A DNA stretch of 64,000 nucleotides from Chitinophaga sp. SYP-B3965 (GCF_009647655.1 NZ_WJFD01000001.1:558001-622000); one strand, 5' to 3'. Positions 36,034-45,687 are shown, counted from the stretch's first letter. Numbers and translations are program-made. Notes: generated by a model from the sequence alone, not told the origin.

Positions 36034-36831
36034 TTAGTTTACTTTTTCAAAATAGAATTCATCGATATAACATCTCCTGAAAGTCTCATTGTCTTCATTC
36101 ACCATGCTGCAGGGGATGCTAACATTGGGCCGCCAAAGCGGCTGTTGCGCGCGGTCGCAAAGACCATCTGACCAGTTGTTGGTGGTAGTTAACTTCCAGG
36201 TACGGCCCCAGTTATGAAATACATGTTCCCGCCTGTTATTGATCAGTTTGTAATTACCACTGACAGTTTTGTTCAGGTCAAAGATGGCGGAGAATTCTGA
36301 CTCATGGCCGGGATGGTTGTTCTCACCGTAACCCGGAGGATAGATGAGCGGTTCGCCAATACCTATGAGGTTACTTGGAAATTCATCAATCGGTACACGG
36401 TGGAGGTCCTGGTTAACGCCTGCATCGTCCACAGGGTTTTCATAACCCATTTCCGGCCGCACCATACCCAGGAAATAATAAGATACGCCATCGGGAAAGA
36501 TCTTGTAGATCCGGTAGCCGAGCAGGCCATAGTCCTCCGGTTTTTTGTTCGGGTCAAATGCCAGGTATTGGTACACCGGTTGTAAGTGCCATACAAAATC
36601 TTCTGCCTGTTTCATGTCCTCCAGGTCCTCCTTCTTCATGGACCTGAATCCCACTAATTCAAAATTGGAAAAAACGCCCAATGCAAAAGCGATGCTGTCC
36701 GCTCCGCACTTAACGTATTGCGTGCGGAAGATATAACGGCCTTCTGCAAGCCTTGCCGTGGAATCTGCAGGTGGGGGTGGATTACCTTTTTTGCATGACA
36801 GGAGTATAAGTACGAATAGCAGCTTTTTCAT
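36034..36831 (-). CDS. Uncharacterised lipoprotein (265 aa)
   Basis: A short lipoprotein leader MKKLLFVLILLSCKKGN (lipobox Cys13) is followed by a Pro-rich spacer and a globular domain of unknown type. It has LGLLGYRIYKIFPDGVSYYFLG-like aromatic strands, HRVPIDEFPSNLIGIGEPLIYPPG and a C-terminal part with two cysteines (SDGLCDRAQQ, VSIPCSMV) and one in RRCYIDEF. It should sit in the outer membrane or periplasm. It converges on the LytTR gene and has its own upstream region. No function is assigned. Confidence 0.65.
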   Translation of the reverse strand: MKKLLFVLILLSCKKGNPPPPADSTARLAEGRYIFRTQYVKCGADSIAFALGVFSNFELVGFRSMKKEDLEDMKQAEDFVWHLQPVYQYLAFDPNKKPEDYGLLGYRIYKIFPDGVSYYFLGMVRPEMGYENPVDDAGVNQDLHRVPIDEFPSNLIGIGEPLIYPPGYGENNHPGHESEFSAIFDLNKTVSGNYKLINNRREHVFHNWGRTWKLTTTNNWSDGLCDRAQQPLWRPNVSIPCSMVNEDNETFRRCYIDEFYFEKVN

Positions 36832-37067
36832 GGGGTGAAACTAGAGAAAGCCGGAAAGCGCGAAAAGAAGCAAGGAGCCAATGGTGCTTCCCACTGAGAT
36901 AATGGTAAAGCGCTGAGGGAATGGTGGTTATGTTAGATGGGAGTGTTAATAAATGTTTATCCTTATGTTAAATACTCTTTCTTTTTATTAAAATAAATTA
37001 CATTAGAACTTTAAAAACCTTATTTAATTAAACCCTTCGCCTCCCTATCAACTTAAAATAAACCACA

Positions 37068-38936
37068 ATGAAACCAAACTATCACCACGTTACCTCCTGC
37101 CTCCTGGCAGTAACCTTCTGTTTTGCCGGTTGTATGAAGAAAGAGTTGCCGCGGGAATCCGCTGCCACCCTTTCCCCTGTATCTGTAGCAGCAGGCATCA
37201 ATGCATTAGCGCCGCTGAACGAGATCAAGGTCATGTCATTTAACATCCGGAAAACCGATCCGGCAGATGCTTTTTCGCAGGAAGAACGGAAAAGCTACAT
37301 CCTCCAGGTGATCCTTAACAATGACGTAGACATCTTCGGTATCCAGGAGCTGGCAGACAATGCCATGGAAACCTATTTCAACACCCAAATGGCTGCCGCA
37401 GGTTATGGCGTGTACAATGCCGGGCTGGCCAATGGTTCTCCCAAATCCATCTGGTACAAGAATTCCCGGTTCACCCGCACCAATGCCGGCTGGTTCACCA
37501 TGCATACCCCGGATTACCGCAGCGGTAAATGGGTGATCCTGCAGGACAAACTGAACACATCCAACAGCTATTTTGTAGTGAACAGTCACTGGACGACTGT
37601 TAGTTCAGCAGAAAGGACCATGAATGCAGATAGTGTGCTCCTGGCCATTAATACCAACAACACACAGGACCTTCCCGTGATCTGTATGGGCGACTTCAAC
37701 GGCCAGCCGGGCACCACAGAGATCAACAGGATAAAGAATTCCAGTGGCCTCAATATGGTGGATGCACTTTTTGAAGGCGATGGCGGTCTTACCTTTCATG
37801 GCTGGGATGCCACCGGCAACAGCAAGCTGGATTATATCATGAGTACGAGGGATCTGGGTTTCACCAGTTCCAGCGTTATTACCACCAGCTTCACCGTGGG
37901 TGGCCAAACCTTATGGCCTTCTGACCACTGGCCGGTAGTAGCATCTTATGTACCAGCTGTATTTGGCGGAGCACATGCAGATGTAAATGGTAAAAGCGCC
38001 AGTTCAAGTACCTTCTTCTATTTTGCGGATGTGAACGGAGATGGTAAAAAAGATAAGATCTATTGGAACCGCACCTACGACAGTGGCAGGCCGCAGGTAT
38101 TCCTGTCCAATGGCAACGGTACTTTCCAGTCGCCCGCCGTGGTGCATACCGCAGGCGCTTCCACCCTGGCCACTACAAAGTATCATTATGCGGATGTGAA
38201 CGGAGATGGAAAAGCTGATCAGATCTTATGGGACCCAACTCTGAACAGCGGGCATACACGCGTTTATTTAGCCACCACGAATGGCAACTTCAGTGCAACA
38301 GTAGTAGATAATCCGGAAGGTACCAGCGCAGGTGCTACCACCGTATATCATTTTGCGGATGTGAATGGGGATGGGAAAGCAGATAAGATCTATTGGAATT
38401 CCACCTTCGATGCAGGGCATACAAGGGTTTATTTAGCCACTTCAGGCGGTAGCTTTGGTGGTGTTGTGTCAGGCGCAGAAGGAGCCAGTACCACGGCCGG
38501 TACGCTGTTCTATTATGCAGATGTAAATGGGGATGGGAAAGCTGATAAAATACTCTGGCACCCTACGCTAAACTCCGGTAAAACGATGGTGTATCTATCT
38601 GATGGTGATGGTAATTTTACAGCGTCTTCCACCTTCAGTAATTCCGGTGCTACCAGTGGTGTTGCATCTACAGTGTTCTATTTTTCAGATGTGAATGGCG
38701 ATGGAAGGGCGGATAAGATCTATTGGAATCCCGGCAATTACTTAGGCGAACCAAAAGTTTATTACTCCGAAACAACAAATGCATTTGTTGGCCCTATCTA
38801 CTCTTTAAGAGGTACCTCTCAGAGTGCTGATACGAAGTTCTATTTTTCCGATATCAGTGGCGATGGGAAAGCGGATCAGGTGCGTTGGAATTTTGGAGAG
38901 TATACAGGGGAGTTGAGGAATTATTTTGCTAATTAA
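37068..38936 (+). CDS. Endonuclease/exonuclease/phosphatase-family lipoprotein fused to six FG-GAP repeats
   Basis: A lipoprotein leader (LLAVTFCFAGCMKKE) puts it at the cell surface or periplasm. Residues about 50-300 are an EEP (DNase I-like) hydrolase with its catalytic set visible: MSFNIR, IFGIQE, NSHWTT, GDFNGQPGT and SDHWPV. Substrates in this superfamily include DNA, inositol phosphates and sphingomyelin; which applies is unknown. Residues about 308-622 are six tandem VCBS/FG-GAP repeats of about 50 residues, five with the calcium loop DVNGDG(K/R)(A/K)D and one with DISGDGKAD, as in integrin-like beta-propellers. Six is one fewer than the usual seven blades. It stands alone and ends in a terminator. 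Confidence 0.88.
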   Translation: MKPNYHHVTSCLLAVTFCFAGCMKKELPRESAATLSPVSVAAGINALAPLNEIKVMSFNIRKTDPADAFSQEERKSYILQVILNNDVDIFGIQELADNAMETYFNTQMAAAGYGVYNAGLANGSPKSIWYKNSRFTRTNAGWFTMHTPDYRSGKWVILQDKLNTSNSYFVVNSHWTTVSSAERTMNADSVLLAINTNNTQDLPVICMGDFNGQPGTTEINRIKNSSGLNMVDALFEGDGGLTFHGWDATGNSKLDYIMSTRDLGFTSSSVITTSFTVGGQTLWPSDHWPVVASYVPAVFGGAHADVNGKSASSSTFFYFADVNGDGKKDKIYWNRTYDSGRPQVFLSNGNGTFQSPAVVHTAGASTLATTKYHYADVNGDGKADQILWDPTLNSGHTRVYLATTNGNFSATVVDNPEGTSAGATTVYHFADVNGDGKADKIYWNSTFDAGHTRVYLATSGGSFGGVVSGAEGASTTAGTLFYYADVNGDGKADKILWHPTLNSGKTMVYLSDGDGNFTASSTFSNSGATSGVASTVFYFSDVNGDGRADKIYWNPGNYLGEPKVYYSETTNAFVGPIYSLRGTSQSADTKFYFSDISGDGKADQVRWNFGEYTGELRNYFAN

Positions 38937-38978
38937 ATAAAGCAGGGCAGGTCAGACAATTGTTTGGCCTGCTTTATT
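38936..38978. terminator. Bidirectional terminator between nuclease and RHH-like genes
   Basis: An 11-bp perfect stem AATAAAGCAGG (38936-38946) pairs with 38968-38978; the loop can form a second small stem. T-rich bases follow on the plus strand (TTCTTTGTTTTT). It overlaps the stop codons of both converging genes. Confidence 0.7.
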
Positions 38979-39264
38979 CTTTGTTTTTATCCTTTTGTTC
39001 AGATTTCCAGATAAGCAGATCGATCCCTGTTAGCCCTGAAGGATGGGTTGTTGCTGCTGGCTTTTCCGTTTTAACCGTTTCCTTTTTGGGTTTAGTATCA
39101 TCACTTGAAGGACTATCATCCTTCGCCGGCCGGGTATTTTCCCAGTAATTGGAGAGGAAATTTAATGCTTTCTGCGGGGTGTCTATCTTTTCTTCCTCCT
39201 TCAGTAATTCCATGATCCTCAGATCAAATCGTACTGAAATGGGTTTGTTCTTTTCTTTTGCCAT
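38974..39264 (-). CDS. Small charged protein with ribbon-helix-helix-like N-terminus
   Basis: This is a 96-residue protein. Residues 6-45 (KPISVRFDLRIMELLKEEEK, then TPQKALNFLSNYWE) read as strand-helix-helix, the layout of RHH DNA-binding domains, and a KPISVRFD strand is typical. The remainder is a Lys/Asp/Pro/Thr-rich tail that looks disordered, ending in a short LTGIDLLIWKSEQ motif. No partner toxin is next to it; the neighbouring gene on the same strand is a thioredoxin-fold protein 28 bp upstream. A DNA-binding role is an inference. Confidence 0.55.
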   Translation of the reverse strand: MAKEKNKPISVRFDLRIMELLKEEEKIDTPQKALNFLSNYWENTRPAKDDSPSSDDTKPKKETVKTEKPAATTHPSGLTGIDLLIWKSEQKDKNKE

Positions 39265-39292
39265 ACTTGTAAAGGTATGGAAATCATAGTGG

Positions 39293-40717
39293 TTACCTGC
39301 CTGTTATTTTAATAGCCTCTTCAATCTGTTTTGTGAGCTCAGCAGGTGAGTTGGATGGCGCTGCTGAAAAGATCCTTCCCTTGCCGTCTATCAGGCAGCT
39401 GGTGGGATATCCGGATACTTTATAAGCCTTAATAACAGGATGCTCTTCTGCCTTATTTTCTGTATAAACATGCTGGCCTTTAATAGGACGTTTTTGCAGG
39501 GATGTTTTCCATGTATCCTTTTTGTCTATCGAAATACATAGAAAAACCACCTGCTCATTTTGGGAGAAATGTTCTTTTACCGGTTGCAGTGTTTTAAACA
39601 ATGCATGACAGGGACCACAGGCTTCATACCAGAAGTCGAGGTAAATAGTTTTCCCTTTAAAAGAAGAAAGCGTTACTTTTTTCCCGCTTTCATCTTCCAG
39701 TATAAAATCCGGGGCATTCATGCCCTTTTTGAAAGCAGTGCTGTTCGCGTAATATTGGAGGATATACTTTTTGTAGATACTGTCTTTTGCATTCGTGTAA
39801 GTCTGGCTGATGAGTGCTTCAATATCTTCAGATTGATTCAGCTTGCTGATATCAAATTCAAGGAACATCGTTAGCACAGGCGTTTTTAAATGCGGGGGTA
39901 AATAAGTGCTGATGTATTTGTATTTCTGTGGAAGGTCATTGGCAGATCTTCCGGTTAGTACACGTGTATCAAAATCCATCAGTAACATAGTGTACACTGC
40001 ATTAATGTAGATGGGAGAATAAGCAGGATGGTCCTCAAATTTCAATAGCTGCTGTATTTCTTTTTTTGCGTTATCCGTTAACTCATCTTTCCGTTTTTCC
40101 AGTGTTTCATAAGTACTTTCGTGATAGATCATGCCCACACTCCTGTACTTATTGATCATAATGGTTCCGTTAACGTCCATATTTAACAGGGCAAAAGCTT
40201 CCTTTGACATAAAGGGCTTTATGCTATCTAATTTCTTCAGGAAATAATGGCCGGTACTGTCCAGGAAATTAAAAAGATGATCAAACGGATATTTGTTCCC
40301 TTTTGCGAGGGGCACCTGTTCTTTCAGCTTGTTGTATAGCTGGGATCTAATGAATGAATTGATAAAAGAAAACCTTTCCTTCCCTTTTCCGCCGAATGCT
40401 AAAGAGGTAGGGAAATTAGCAGCGTCGTAAGAAATGATACAGCTATCCCCTGGTTCACTGAAACCGTTAATGTAGTTGACCCCATCCGTCATATAAAGGG
40501 AAGCAGGACTGGTAATATTTAATTCCGCTTTAAAGCTGCCGTTTAAGACGGGTACCAGGTGAGTGATCCGGGTGAGTGCCGTTTCCTGCAAATAGATCTT
40601 GATCGTGTCGTCTTTTTCGTTCTTAATATGACCGGTAATGACCGTGCGGGTCTGTCCATACCCGGACAGGAGGGAGCCGAGTGTAAGGCATAGGGGGAGT
40701 ATGTGCTTTGCTGGCAT
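39293..40717 (-). CDS. Thioredoxin-fold protein (TlpA/ResA-like) with DUF4369-type N-terminus
   Basis: This is a periplasmic thiol-disulfide protein. The leader (MPAKHILPLCLTLGSLLSGYGQ) is followed by a DUF4369-like beta domain (TVITGHIKNEKDDTIKIYL, VLNGSFKAEL) and a helical middle. The C-terminal AhpC/TSA-type domain starts at about residue 335 (APDFILEDESGKKVTLSSFKGKTIYLDFW), with active site CGPC in EACGPCHALFK and the cis-Pro in SGYPTSCLID. Bacteroidota have many such fusions, thought to keep envelope cysteines reduced. At 474 residues it is normal length. The upstream neighbour is divergent. Confidence 0.9.
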   Translation of the reverse strand: MPAKHILPLCLTLGSLLSGYGQTRTVITGHIKNEKDDTIKIYLQETALTRITHLVPVLNGSFKAELNITSPASLYMTDGVNYINGFSEPGDSCIISYDAANFPTSLAFGGKGKERFSFINSFIRSQLYNKLKEQVPLAKGNKYPFDHLFNFLDSTGHYFLKKLDSIKPFMSKEAFALLNMDVNGTIMINKYRSVGMIYHESTYETLEKRKDELTDNAKKEIQQLLKFEDHPAYSPIYINAVYTMLLMDFDTRVLTGRSANDLPQKYKYISTYLPPHLKTPVLTMFLEFDISKLNQSEDIEALISQTYTNAKDSIYKKYILQYYANSTAFKKGMNAPDFILEDESGKKVTLSSFKGKTIYLDFWYEACGPCHALFKTLQPVKEHFSQNEQVVFLCISIDKKDTWKTSLQKRPIKGQHVYTENKAEEHPVIKAYKVSGYPTSCLIDGKGRIFSAAPSNSPAELTKQIEEAIKITGR

Positions 40718-40784
40718 AAGCGAGGGTTTTAAAGGGATGAAGCCTTTTAAATTTACAGTTTTTTTTGTCTATTTTAGATAAACT

Positions 40785-41765
40785 ATGAAAGCTATTATCT
40801 GCACAAAATATGGATCCCCGGAAGTGCTTCAGCTAAGAGAAGTAGAAAAGCCCGTACCCAAAGACAATGAGATACTTATAAAAGTATTTGCCACAACAGT
40901 AACAGCTGCAGACTTCAGGATACGCAGCTTCACTGTTCCTGCTTCCTTCTGGCTTCCGGCGAAACTGGCGCTCGGTTTTTCAAAACCTAAAAAGGATATC
41001 CTGGGAGTAGAGTTAGCCGGAGAAATTGAATCTGTTGGAAAGGATGTAACGCTTTTTAAAAAAGGGGATGCCGTTTTCGCTGCTACCCTGAAAGGTTTTG
41101 GTGCTTATGCGGAGTATAAATGTTTGCCGGAAGATGATCAGATCGCTATAAAGCCTATCAATATTACTTATGAAGAAGCGGCCGCTATACCCATTGGTGC
41201 CCGCACCGCACTTCATTATCTTAGGGCTGGAAATATCAGGAGCGGCCAGAAAGTGCTCGTTTATGGCGCTTCCGGAAGCGTAGGTACCTATGCTGTGCAA
41301 CTTGCTAAATACTTTGGCGCCGAAGTTACCGGGGTATGCAGCACTGCCAATCTTGAGCTGGTGAGGTCTCTTGGTGCAGATAAGGTAATTGATTATACAG
41401 AAAGAGATTATACACAGAAGCTGGAGATGTATGATATGGTTTTTTTAGCAGTGGATAAACTGCCATTTTCTGTCTGTAACAAATGCCTGGCTGAGGAAGG
41501 TGTGTATGTAAATGTAACTGGGCCATTTGGAAATTTCCAAACGTTCTGGGCTTCCATAACAAGTAAAAAGAAAATAATAATAGGAGGTAATCCTCCTGAG
41601 CCGGCAGAAGATCTCATCTTCCTGAAAGGCCTGGTGGAAGCAGGTAAACTAAAACCTGTTATCGACAGGGGGTATACATTAGAACAGATCGTAGAAGCAC
41701 ATAGATATGTGGATAAGGGGCATAAGAAAGGGAATGTAGTTATAACAGTCGCAAAAAACGATTAG
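40785..41765 (+). CDS. NAD(P)-dependent medium-chain dehydrogenase/quinone oxidoreductase
   Basis: This is a 326-residue cytoplasmic MDR-superfamily reductase. It has the GroES-like N-terminal fold ([23 protein letters not shown]), [14 protein letters not shown] and the cofactor loop [20 protein letters not shown] followed by [23 protein letters not shown]. Zinc-ligand cysteines of the ADH catalytic site are absent, so it fits the zinc-independent quinone/enone reductase type. It is 3 bp upstream of a VOC-family gene, suggesting joint handling of a reactive carbonyl or aromatic compound; the substrate is not known. Confidence 0.88.
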   Translation: MKAIICTKYGSPEVLQLREVEKPVPKDNEILIKVFATTVTAADFRIRSFTVPASFWLPAKLALGFSKPKKDILGVELAGEIESVGKDVTLFKKGDAVFAATLKGFGAYAEYKCLPEDDQIAIKPINITYEEAAAIPIGARTALHYLRAGNIRSGQKVLVYGASGSVGTYAVQLAKYFGAEVTGVCSTANLELVRSLGADKVIDYTERDYTQKLEMYDMVFLAVDKLPFSVCNKCLAEEGVYVNVTGPFGNFQTFWASITSKKKIIIGGNPPEPAEDLIFLKGLVEAGKLKPVIDRGYTLEQIVEAHRYVDKGHKKGNVVITVAKND

Positions 41766-41768
41766 CTT

Positions 41769-42185
41769 ATGCATACGGAACCAAATGTTAAGCAGGCCGT
41801 TCCATTTTTCTGGGTGGCAGATATGGATACTTCGCTTCACTTTTACACAAACCGGCTTGGCTTTGAGCTGATCAAAAAGTGGGAGCCAAATGGCAGGATA
41901 GCATGGTGCTGGCTTCAGCTGGGAAGCGCGTCCTTAATGCTCCAGGAACATATGAAAACAGCGTTTCAGGAGAGCAAAAAGGGCACAGGCGTTTCTGTTT
42001 GTTTTATATGTAAGGATGCGCTTGCTTTATACCATGCGTTCAGATCAAAAGAAATAGAAGTGAATGAGCCTTTTGTAGGGAATGGAGCATGGGTAATTAT
42101 GGTAACAGATCCAGATGGGTTTTCATTACTTTTTGAAAGTGAGACGGATGTGCCTGAGGAAACGAAGTATACGGACTGGGTATAA
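41769..42185 (+). CDS. Glyoxalase/bleomycin-resistance (VOC) family protein
   Basis: This 138-residue protein has the paired beta-alpha-beta-beta-beta modules of the VOC fold: FFWVADMDTSLHFYTNRLGFELIKKW, IAWCWLQLGSASLMLQE, GVSVCFICKDALALYHAF, and GAWVIMVTDPDGFSLLFES. VOC proteins act as metal-dependent lyases or dioxygenases or bind toxic drugs. It is co-transcribed with the upstream dehydrogenase and ends in a strong terminator. Confidence 0.88.
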   Translation: MHTEPNVKQAVPFFWVADMDTSLHFYTNRLGFELIKKWEPNGRIAWCWLQLGSASLMLQEHMKTAFQESKKGTGVSVCFICKDALALYHAFRSKEIEVNEPFVGNGAWVIMVTDPDGFSLLFESETDVPEETKYTDWV

Positions 42186-42189
42186 ACTT

Positions 42190-42231
42190 AAGAGCCCTTC
42201 AAATCTAATGATCTGAAGGGCTCTTTTTTGT
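42190..42231 (+). terminator. Intrinsic terminator of the dehydrogenase/VOC operon
   Basis: A 12-bp perfect stem AAGAGCCCTTCA (42190-42201) pairs with 42214-42225 and runs into six T. It lies just before the stop of the convergent TonB receptor gene. Confidence 0.9.
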
Positions 42232-42241
42232 ATTGATATTT

Positions 42242-44803
42242 TTAATTAGCTGGACTGAAATTATATCGGAGCGTTACTCCATAAGTCCTGGGATCACCGA
42301 GTACAGCTGCATACTGGCCAGCGTTTCCGGCTGCTACCAGCAATTGTTCAAAGTAATCCTTGTTCAGCAGGTTACGCCCCCATACGAATATAGATACACC
42401 CTTGGCTGCACGGAATCCCAGCCTGCCATTAGCCAGCACATAACCATCAATATTCAGGTAAGGTGAAGGGGAGGGGCTGGAAGAAAATTCAGAACGATAA
42501 TAACCATCCAGTGCCACGAAGAACCGTCCTCCCTGGCCAAGGAACTTACCACCGGTAGAAGCTTCTCCGCCCAGGGTGGCTGTCCATTTGGAAATACCCG
42601 GCAGCCTGCCGCCGGAAATATCTTTAAATGCATTGGCGGCACCGGTTTCCTCTAATGGTACCGGGGCATTCTTAAAGGATTTGTATTTACCATCAGTATA
42701 TGCTACTGCGCCGAAAAGCGAGAAGTGATTGTTGAACCGAACGTTACCATCTAATTCCGCTCCGCGCACCTGCACTTTTTCTGCATTGGCGAGGTAACCA
42801 CGGTTTACACCAAGTTCTGCCGTTTGCACCTGTGTTTGAAAATCCTTTATATCCGTGTTGTAAATAGCGAGGTTTAAGGTAGTGGCAGCAGACGGTGTTG
42901 TTTTGACACCTACTTCATAATGCTGTACATATTCCGGTTTCACCTCCGCCAGTTCCAGCATAGGTTTACCGCTGGCAGTAGGAAGCCCGCCAAGATTAAG
43001 ACCTACCGGTTTATAATTGGTAGAATAGGTAGCGTAGGTATTGATGTTGTTATTGGCTTTGAAAGAAACGGTTAACTGACCGGTAAGGTTGGTATTATCC
43101 GTTTGAACGTTAAATGCCTGGTCCGTATACACGATAGCTTTTAATGCCAGTAATGCAGGGTCTGTGGTTTGCAGGCCACCATATGTCTGGCGGTTGAAGT
43201 CTACTTTCTTATCATCGTAGTTATAACGTAAACCGGGTAAAACGTGCAGTTTTTCGGTGATGGCCCAGTCCAGTTGGCCAAACACGGCAGCACTGAGGGT
43301 TTTTAGCCGGGAAGTGGTTTTGATGCCAAAGCCTTCCAGTAAACCGGGCGTTTTCCATAGCTCGCTGGTGGTGCTTTGAGAAAAGCGCCATTGTGCAGCA
43401 CCGGATTCTTCAATATGCTGGGGAGCCGTTTTAAGGTCCTGCCCAATAACGAATACACCGATCACACCGCTTAGTTTAGAATTGAAATTACCGGCGTAGC
43501 GTACTTCCTGTGAATATTGTTTGTGTTTGGAGGTAGCCTGTGATAAGGTCAACACCGGCAGCCCTGTAAAATCCCTGTCGTTAGAAGGGTCCCAGTTCCA
43601 ATAACGGTATGCGGAAGTTGCGGTAAGTGTACCGTTGCCGATCTTCGCATCCACGTTCAGTGAAACGCCGCCCTGATCATTGCCTGAGCGCCAGGTGGTA
43701 TTATTATCTACCTGCCGGTCGAAAGGATTACGGCTGGGCAATTGGTAATTGAGGTCTGCAATGATATTATCAAATTGCCTGTAGGCAGGGCGTTTTGTTA
43801 CCACCACACCTGCTACTACCTGTGCATAACCTTCAGGGCGCTGCTGTGATGCATCAGCGGTGAATGTCAGGCTCACGTTTTCGCTGGCGGTATACAGTAA
43901 CTGCAACCGTCCGCCAAGGTTATTGATATCGTTTATATATTTCTGAGAGTACACATTCCAGATGGTACCATCCCGCTGGGTACCGGAAAAGGCAATTTTA
44001 CCTGCCAGTTTGCTGGTAATAGCACCGTTGATGGAGCCTTTGGCCTGTATGTAGCCATAGTTGCCATAACTTACTTCCGCAGTAGCGCTGGGGGAAAAGG
44101 ATGGTTTGCGTGTGGTGATATTGAGTGCACCTGCAGTGGTGTTCTTGCCGAACAGGGTCCCCTGTGGCCCGCGCAGCACTTCTATCTGCTCTACATCCAC
44201 AAAATCAAAGGTAGTGGCAGCAGGGCGTGCGTAATAAACACCGTCCAGGTAAAAGCCTACACCTGGGTCAATACCGTCGTTGGTAAGCCCGAAGGTACTC
44301 CCAAGGCCGCGGATATTGAGGGTGGTATTGCGGGGATTGGAGGAATAGAGCTGTACGGTAGGTATCAGTTCCTTCACCCTGTTCACGTTAAAGGCGCCGG
44401 ACTCTTCAATGGTGGCGCCACGCACTACAGAAATGGCAATAGGTACATTCTGGATCTTTTCATTGCGGCGGCGCGCTGTAACATTTACTTCGTTAAGCAG
44501 GCGGTTATCTATGGTAAGAATGATCTCCAGTGAATTCTGATTTTGCTCAGTTACCTCCACTTCACGGGTGGCAAATCCAATAGAGGAAACAGCCAGGGAA
44601 ATGGGGAACGGGGCATAGGTCTGCAGGCTGAATTGCCCTTTGTTGTTTGCAATGGCATGATTAGTAGAGCCTTTTAAGCTAATAGTGGCACCAGGGATGG
44701 GGGATCCTTTTTCCCCCTTTACAACACCCGAAATTATCTTTTGGGCAATGGCCGGGTTGACCAGGAGGGTGATAAAAAACAGTAACGATAGAACCTTTTT
44801 CAT
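42242..44803 (-). CDS. TonB-dependent outer-membrane receptor
   Basis: This is an 853-residue energy-coupled importer. The signal peptide (MKKVLSLLFFITLLVNPAIAQ) is followed by a carboxypeptidase-D-like domain (ISGVVKGEKGSPIPGATISLKG), a plug (NVPIAISVVRG, IRGLGSTFG, VEQIEVLRGPQGTLFGKNTTAGALNITTRKP) and a beta-barrel ending in YGVTLRYNFSPAN. The plug matches the receptor type of siderophore and small-molecule importers rather than SusC, and no SusD follows. The substrate is unknown. Its promoter region has an exact -7 motif and a small hairpin. Confidence 0.92.
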   Translation of the reverse strand: MKKVLSLLFFITLLVNPAIAQKIISGVVKGEKGSPIPGATISLKGSTNHAIANNKGQFSLQTYAPFPISLAVSSIGFATREVEVTEQNQNSLEIILTIDNRLLNEVNVTARRRNEKIQNVPIAISVVRGATIEESGAFNVNRVKELIPTVQLYSSNPRNTTLNIRGLGSTFGLTNDGIDPGVGFYLDGVYYARPAATTFDFVDVEQIEVLRGPQGTLFGKNTTAGALNITTRKPSFSPSATAEVSYGNYGYIQAKGSINGAITSKLAGKIAFSGTQRDGTIWNVYSQKYINDINNLGGRLQLLYTASENVSLTFTADASQQRPEGYAQVVAGVVVTKRPAYRQFDNIIADLNYQLPSRNPFDRQVDNNTTWRSGNDQGGVSLNVDAKIGNGTLTATSAYRYWNWDPSNDRDFTGLPVLTLSQATSKHKQYSQEVRYAGNFNSKLSGVIGVFVIGQDLKTAPQHIEESGAAQWRFSQSTTSELWKTPGLLEGFGIKTTSRLKTLSAAVFGQLDWAITEKLHVLPGLRYNYDDKKVDFNRQTYGGLQTTDPALLALKAIVYTDQAFNVQTDNTNLTGQLTVSFKANNNINTYATYSTNYKPVGLNLGGLPTASGKPMLELAEVKPEYVQHYEVGVKTTPSAATTLNLAIYNTDIKDFQTQVQTAELGVNRGYLANAEKVQVRGAELDGNVRFNNHFSLFGAVAYTDGKYKSFKNAPVPLEETGAANAFKDISGGRLPGISKWTATLGGEASTGGKFLGQGGRFFVALDGYYRSEFSSSPSPSPYLNIDGYVLANGRLGFRAAKGVSIFVWGRNLLNKDYFEQLLVAAGNAGQYAAVLGDPRTYGVTLRYNFSPAN

Positions 44804-44842
44804 GATGGCTGTTATATTGGTTGAGTATTATAAGTATATATA

Positions 44843-44868
44843 GTCTACAGGATTGGTAGACAAATATA
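44843..44868 (-). promoter_or_regulatory. Candidate -7 element and overlapping hairpin for TonB receptor gene
   Basis: On the minus strand 44868-44861 reads TATATTTG, an exact TAnnTTTG, 57 bp before the ATG. Inverted arms GTCTAC (44843-44848) and GTAGAC (44856-44861) overlap its 3' edge and the expected start site, so they may be an operator or a leader hairpin. No clear TTG is seen at -33. Confidence 0.35.
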
Positions 44869-44935
44869 ATACAGGAATATGATTTTTTACTTTTTTTTTG
44901 AAAGGGGTCTGGAACAGTAGAGATTCCATGGCACT

Positions 44936-44972
44936 AAAAAGCCCTTCAAACCATTGATTTGAACGGCTTTTT
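44936..44972. terminator. Terminator downstream of the beta-barrel protein gene
   Basis: Arms at 44936-44950 and 44958-44972 pair over 15 bases with a single C-C mismatch and a 7-base loop. A-run and T-run flanks make it usable on both strands; it lies 16 bases past the stop of the minus-strand porin-like gene. Confidence 0.85.
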
Positions 44973-44988
44973 ATCTGGAATGAAGTAT

Positions 44989-45687
44989 TTATTTTTCGTT
45001 ATTGAATAAATAACCGATGCTTATACCCCAGCTTCTGCTTTTCTGCGAAAGGTTTGATTCCGGTTCTACGTCCGTCATCCCCAGGTTGTAATTTCCACTG
45101 ATCAGTATCCCTGTATTGAACTCATATCCCAGCGTAAAACTAACGCCCGCATTAAAAGGTCGTAAGTATTGCCTGTTTGTGATAGCCGTATTATAATCCC
45201 CTTGCTTATCAAGGAAAACCACTGTTCTTTCCGGGGAGTCATATGCCTCATATTCCGCTTTCACTCTGCCGCTAATTCCATATGAAAGGAAGGGACCTGC
45301 ACCCGCAAAGAGCTTACCAGGACCAAGGGAGTATTTGTACAGGAAATTGGCCGGCAGTTCCAGATAATGATAGCGGGTCTTTATGGAGGCATCCGTCGGT
45401 CCGTCCGCAGGGCCAGGAACAACGCCAGCCGCATCGTATCCCCGGAGTGTATATAAGAGGCCGGGTTGGAAGGAGAAATGCTCTCCCCAGGCCACATCTG
45501 CTATTACACCAGCGTGAAAGCCGGATACTTTGCTATAATTAAGGCTCCTTAAGAAATAGGTATAATAGTCATCCGTTTTTATTTTAACACCGGTAAGATC
45601 ATAACCAGCCTTTAATCCAAATCTAACCTGGGCATTTGCAGCAAACACATTCAGCAGGAAGACCGCGAGGACAAACATTTTTTTCAT
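44989..45687 (-). CDS. PorT-family outer-membrane beta-barrel protein
   Basis: This is a 232-residue protein with a leader (MKKMFVLAVFLLNVFAANAQ) and an eight-strand-like barrel: VRFGLKAGYDLTGVKIK, FHAGVIADVAWGEHFSFQPGLLYTLRGYDA, YLELPANFLYKYSLG, LFAGAGPFLSYGISG, VSFTLGYEF and a final SWGISIGYLFNNEK. This is the Bacteroidota outer-membrane beta-barrel type found in PorT relatives. The function is structural or unknown, and it is probably a single-gene unit. Confidence 0.88.
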   Translation of the reverse strand: MKKMFVLAVFLLNVFAANAQVRFGLKAGYDLTGVKIKTDDYYTYFLRSLNYSKVSGFHAGVIADVAWGEHFSFQPGLLYTLRGYDAAGVVPGPADGPTDASIKTRYHYLELPANFLYKYSLGPGKLFAGAGPFLSYGISGRVKAEYEAYDSPERTVVFLDKQGDYNTAITNRQYLRPFNAGVSFTLGYEFNTGILISGNYNLGMTDVEPESNLSQKSRSWGISIGYLFNNEK

